A DNA stretch of 8,872 bases from an uncultured Acidimicrobiia bacterium (GTDB lineage Bacteria > Actinomycetota > Acidimicrobiia > Spongiisociales > Spongiisociaceae): contig CALCCX010000217.1 in the NCBI GenBank assembly GCA_937900165.1, positions 1-8,872 on the forward strand, in the 5' to 3' direction. Positions 6,529-8,872 of this stretch are shown piece after piece. Under the pieces are notes generated by a model. That model was given only the letters and a program-made list of their open reading frames with translations, searched no databases and had not been told where the DNA came from. The translations under genes were made by a program, and so were the position numbers. Each line of letters begins with the position of its first letter. Position 1 is the first letter of the stretch.

Positions 6529-7311
6529 TTAGTCGTTGTCTCCTTTGGGTCGCCGGCTGCGGTTGGCGGCTTGGTGGGCTCGGAGCCGGTAAGAGTCGCC
6601 GTCGATGGTGAACACGACGGAGCGGTGGAGTAGTCGGTCGAGCATGGCGGCGGCGATGGTGGTGTCTGAGAAGATGTCTCCCCACGAGGCGACTCCCCGG
6701 TTGGTGGTCAGGATGACGGATCCTTTCAGATAGCGCCTCGTGATGACTTGGAACAGTGCTGCGGCGTCCTCGGCAGGCATGGGGAGATACCCGAGTTCAT
6801 CGACGATGAGAACACCTGGTCCGTTGAAGAACCGCATCGTGGCGGCCCATCTGCCTTCCAACGCGGCTTTGCGGCATCGGGCAGCGAGGTCGGCTGCGGT
6901 GGTGTAATACACCCGGTGTCCGGCGTCGACGGCGGCGTGTCCGAGGGCGATAGCGAGCATGGTTTTGCCGACGCCGGGTGGTCCGATGAACAGGACGTTG
7001 GTGGCGTCATCGAGGAAGCTGCAGGTTCCGAGTTCGCGGATCATTGCTTCATCGACCGATGGTTGGGCACCGAAGTCGAAGTCCGCGATGGTCCACGGTG
7101 CGGGGAAGTTCGCGAACCGCATCCTGGCGTTGTGGCGTCGTTGCTCGGTCGCTGCGACTTCGATGGCGAGCAACTGTTCGAGGAACTCGGTGTGACCCGT
7201 CTTGGTGTCACGGGCCGCCTCGAGTTGGGTGGGCAACGCTTCGGCTGCTGCTGTCAGTTTCAGATACGCCAGGTGGGCACGGAGCTGCTGATAGACCGAA
7301 TCGGTGCTCAT
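6529..7311 (-). CDS. istB: IstB, IS21 helper ATPase, 260 aa
   Basis: This is the AAA+ ATPase that assembles on DNA and directs the IS21 transposase to its target. Walker A is GPPGVGKT (110-117), Walker B is VLIVDE (167-172), a sensor-like TTNR lies at 202-205, and the family box SWGDIF...DTTIAAAMLDRLLH spans 209-229. The N-terminal helical part (about 1-80) contains the usual LxYLKL and RFANFP segments. The length fits IstB (about 250-265 aa). The frame is open further upstream, but MSTDSVYQQLRAHL matches the family start. Its ATG overlaps the istA stop in ATGA, giving translational coupling. The protein ends in a basic tail (NRSRRPKGDND). All motifs look intact. Confidence 0.94.
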   Translation of the reverse strand: MSTDSVYQQLRAHLAYLKLTAAAEALPTQLEAARDTKTGHTEFLEQLLAIEVAATEQRRHNARMRFANFPAPWTIADFDFGAQPSVDEAMIRELGTCSFLDDATNVLFIGPPGVGKTMLAIALGHAAVDAGHRVYYTTAADLAARCRKAALEGRWAATMRFFNGPGVLIVDELGYLPMPAEDAAALFQVITRRYLKGSVILTTNRGVASWGDIFSDTTIAAAMLDRLLHRSVVFTIDGDSYRLRAHQAANRSRRPKGDND

Positions 7312-8612
7312 GACGCACCGTCCCTTCGGTCGATGTGGCGTTGATAGACGCCCAGGTCGATGACCGGAGACGCACCGTCGTCGCCGCCGATCTCGGCTGC
7401 GATCGCCACAGCCGCACCCGAAGGGGGACGATTCACTTTGGTTGGGCACGGCCGATCGGTCGTGAACGCCGCCAACACCACGTTCTCGAGCGCGGCGGTG
7501 TGCTGCGGGAGTCGGACGATCCGGCCGACGCCTCGGGGAGCTGTCTGGTGGGTCGCCACGATGCTGCCTGCAGGCGAGATGATCACCAACTCGTCAGAAC
7601 CCAGACGCTGGTTGACTTTCACTTCGACGCCGACCAAGGCCGGTGGGACCGAGTAGCGGTTACCGTCAACGGACACGAGGGCGTTCGCAGCGACGATACG
7701 GGTGACCTCCGTGGTGGCGGGATACGCCAACTCCGGGAGAGCCAGCAGCGGTTCGCTGTCCCCGAGTTCGGCGGCTGTCGTGTCGCCGCGACGTCGGGCG
7801 TCGCCAATCGTGGCGCAGAACCGATCCAGTGACGCCTGCGCCTCGGCCAGGCCGCCCGCAGCGAGGGTCCGCCACCAGCGCTGGGTCAGATAGTGGATCT
7901 GTTTTTCCACGACGCCTTTGCGGTTCCCACGCCTCGGCGGGCACGGCACCACTTTGACGCCGTAGTGCTTCGCGACCGGCGCAAACGACGCCTGGATCTT
8001 CCCGGTGGCCGGGTTGATCACCGTCGCCATCCGGTCCACCCTCCACACCCGTGCGGTGCCGCCGAGGCGGCGCAGGATCTGATCGATGCCCTCCACCAGA
8101 TGCGGCTGATCCTGCGAATACGTCAGCCATGCCCTCGTCTTGGACGAATGAGACAACGACCCGACCAGCATCGACACGTCGACTGTCTCATCCCACGGGC
8201 ACGTCCCCAACTCGTCCCAGTCCCACTGGATCTCTTCACCCGGCGGATGGTCGATCACCACCGTCGCCCGGCCCTTCACACCGGAACACGCTTCACAATG
8301 CGGACGAAGATTCCGTTCACGCAGCTTGCGGGTGAACGTTGGATACGAACGGTCATAGCCGAGGTCTCGAGCATCGTCGAAGAGCACGGTCGCCCACACG
8401 CCGTGATCATCGGCCAGACGCTGCGCCACATACGCCTCGATCCGGTCGAACGGATCCTCGACAGTGCTCACCCGCGCCCCTGGCTGGCGGACACCAGCCA
8501 GATACGCCCGGACCGTCTTACGGTCACGGCCCGTGTGGCGGGCGATCTCAGAGATCGTCCAACCCCTCTTCGCCAATGCATGAATCTCCACGTCTTCCTC
8601 CTGTGTCAACAT
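7308..8612 (-). CDS. istA: IstA, IS21-family DDE transposase, 434 aa
   Basis: This protein cuts and joins the IS ends. The N-terminus has a helix-turn-helix (about 14-40: WTISEIARHTGRDRKTVRAYL) for end binding. The catalytic core follows. The first Asp is in IQWDWDELG (D131), the second probably D193 in VWRVDRMATV, and the Glu is E236 in GNRKGVVEKQIHYL, the usual K-G-x-VE signature. The C-terminal beta domain includes VSVDGNRYSVPPALVGVEVKV (313-333), typical of the family. Length is within the usual range. GGAG lies about 10 nt before the ATG at 8612, amid a CCCTCC stretch that could pair with it and damp translation. The stop overlaps the istB start. The open frames on the opposite strand are shadows of this gene. 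Confidence 0.94.
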   Translation of the reverse strand: MLTQEEDVEIHALAKRGWTISEIARHTGRDRKTVRAYLAGVRQPGARVSTVEDPFDRIEAYVAQRLADDHGVWATVLFDDARDLGYDRSYPTFTRKLRERNLRPHCEACSGVKGRATVVIDHPPGEEIQWDWDELGTCPWDETVDVSMLVGSLSHSSKTRAWLTYSQDQPHLVEGIDQILRRLGGTARVWRVDRMATVINPATGKIQASFAPVAKHYGVKVVPCPPRRGNRKGVVEKQIHYLTQRWWRTLAAGGLAEAQASLDRFCATIGDARRRGDTTAAELGDSEPLLALPELAYPATTEVTRIVAANALVSVDGNRYSVPPALVGVEVKVNQRLGSDELVIISPAGSIVATHQTAPRGVGRIVRLPQHTAALENVVLAAFTTDRPCPTKVNRPPSGAAVAIAAEIGGDDGASPVIDLGVYQRHIDRRDGAS

Positions 8613-8701
8613 CAGGGGAGGGCTCCTCTCCTCGCCGGCCAGTCGTTGCTGACAGCCAGCTTGGAGAGGGCCCCACCCAATGACGGGTATCTCTCAGGAG
8701 G

Positions 8702-8742
8702 TGGGGAATTTCAGTGAGCAGGTCTGGGGAGTTTCAATGAGC
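8702..8742. repeat. IS21 right-end double module
   Basis: Modules at 8702-8719 and 8725-8742, 5 nt apart, are inverted relative to the left end. The outer one matches the left outer module at 16 of 18 positions and the inner one matches it at 18 of 18. They are probable transposase-binding sites. Confidence 0.8.
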
Positions 8743-8749
8743 GTGGTCA

Positions 8750-8772
8750 GTACGCTGGCGGCAAATCTTGTT
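8750..8772. other. 23-bp genomic flank right of the IS
   Basis: This is the only non-IS genomic sequence left of the right junction. It should be the upstream part of the interrupted alpha-2-macroglobulin gene. Joined directly to 6461 it stays open in the gene's frame, reading TRFAASV before PVIEEAL, but it is too short for a homology call. The final two bases may belong to the library junction. Confidence 0.4.
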
Positions 8773-8872
8773 AGATCGGAAGAGCACACGTCTGAACTCC
8801 AGTCACACTGATATATCTCGTATGCCGTCTTCTGCTTGAAAAAAAAAAAAAACAAACAGAAAAAATCCACTC
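8773..8872. other. Illumina TruSeq adapter read-through (artefact)
   Basis: From 8773 the sequence is the standard TruSeq indexed adapter (agatcggaagagc... to agtcac at 8806). An index follows, reading actgat plus at (8807-8814), then the flow-cell end sequence (8815-8838, ending tctgcttg). After that come 14 A bases (8839-8852) and a short low-complexity tail. This is library sequence that was assembled into the contig, not genome. Confidence 0.98.

Larger units (their letters stand above)
6462..8749 (-). mobile_element. IS21-family insertion sequence, apparently complete, 2288 bp
   Basis: The element carries istA and istB on the minus strand. Its ends align as inverted repeats beginning TG and ending CA: the left end reads TGATGCCGCTCACTGAAATT inward, and the right end read inward is TGACCACGCTCATTGAAACT. 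Each end holds two copies of an 18-bp module with period 23, at 6469-6486 and 6492-6509 on the left and 8725-8742 and 8702-8719 on the right. Multiple terminal repeats are typical of the IS21 family. The left end interrupts an alpha-2-macroglobulin gene. No target duplication is visible: ATGACGG lies left and GTACGCT right. The outermost bases are set by end-to-end alignment and TG/CA, so an error of a few bases is possible. Confidence 0.88.

Noticed and set aside
7312..7449. Longer IstB start at 7449
   Set aside because: The extra 46 residues are a shadow of the istA end. The ATGA overlap and the family N-terminus support 7311.
7893..8717. A 274-aa open frame on the plus strand
   Set aside because: It lies entirely opposite istA and the IS end. 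It is rich in His, Arg and Pro, as expected from the antisense of a GC-rich gene, and has no domain.
8839..8872. Poly-A tract as a biological feature
   Set aside because: It follows the end of the sequencing adapter directly and is read-through signal.

Overview
The window looks like a contig from a high-GC Gram-positive bacterium (Actinobacteriota). The signs are GC-rich codons, a PPOX-class F420-type enzyme of the Rv2061 family, an ECF sigma factor with a basic N-terminus, a likely leaderless promoter (TAGAGT 6 nt before the ATG), and an IS21-type element with very GC-rich genes. Genus cannot be told. The last 100 bases are not genomic. From 8773 the sequence is an Illumina TruSeq adapter with an index, the flow-cell end sequence, a poly-A run and noise.

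Layout. 1-1690 holds no well-recognised intact gene. It contains minus-strand remnants: a frameshifted, exported-looking fragment (1108-1679), a 108-aa unknown ORF and a weak 61-aa ORF. A 25-bp imperfect repeat occurs at 127-151 and again at 1694-1718. Next is an ECF sigma factor (1772-2401, minus), whose overlapping downstream partner is cut off after about 20 codons at the second repeat copy. A 0.7-kb gene-free region follows (2402-3111), partly AT-rich and with a palindromic hairpin. A small PPOX/F420 enzyme gene lies on the plus strand (3124-3519). It converges on a tightly packed minus-strand set of three small membrane-protein genes (4834 to 3573), which I cannot assign to a function.

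5007-5460 is a decayed DUF4143-type ATPase gene. 5467-6461 is the C-terminal 330 codons of a bacterial alpha-2-macroglobulin, broken by an IS21-family insertion. The IS (6462-8749, 2288 bp) appears complete. It has istA and istB overlapping by ATGA, a DDE transposase, an AAA+ helper ATPase, and TG...CA ends carrying two copies each of an 18-bp module. Only 23 genomic bases follow it before the adapter.

Overall this is an eroding accessory region: an IS-split gene, a remnant ATPase, and a sigma-factor locus whose partner gene has been disrupted. I see no convincing new defence or biosynthetic system. The best leads are the three-gene membrane cassette, the broken sigma-factor partner with its dispersed repeat, and the IS/alpha-2-macroglobulin junction. 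The adapter is a quality warning for any use of the right end.
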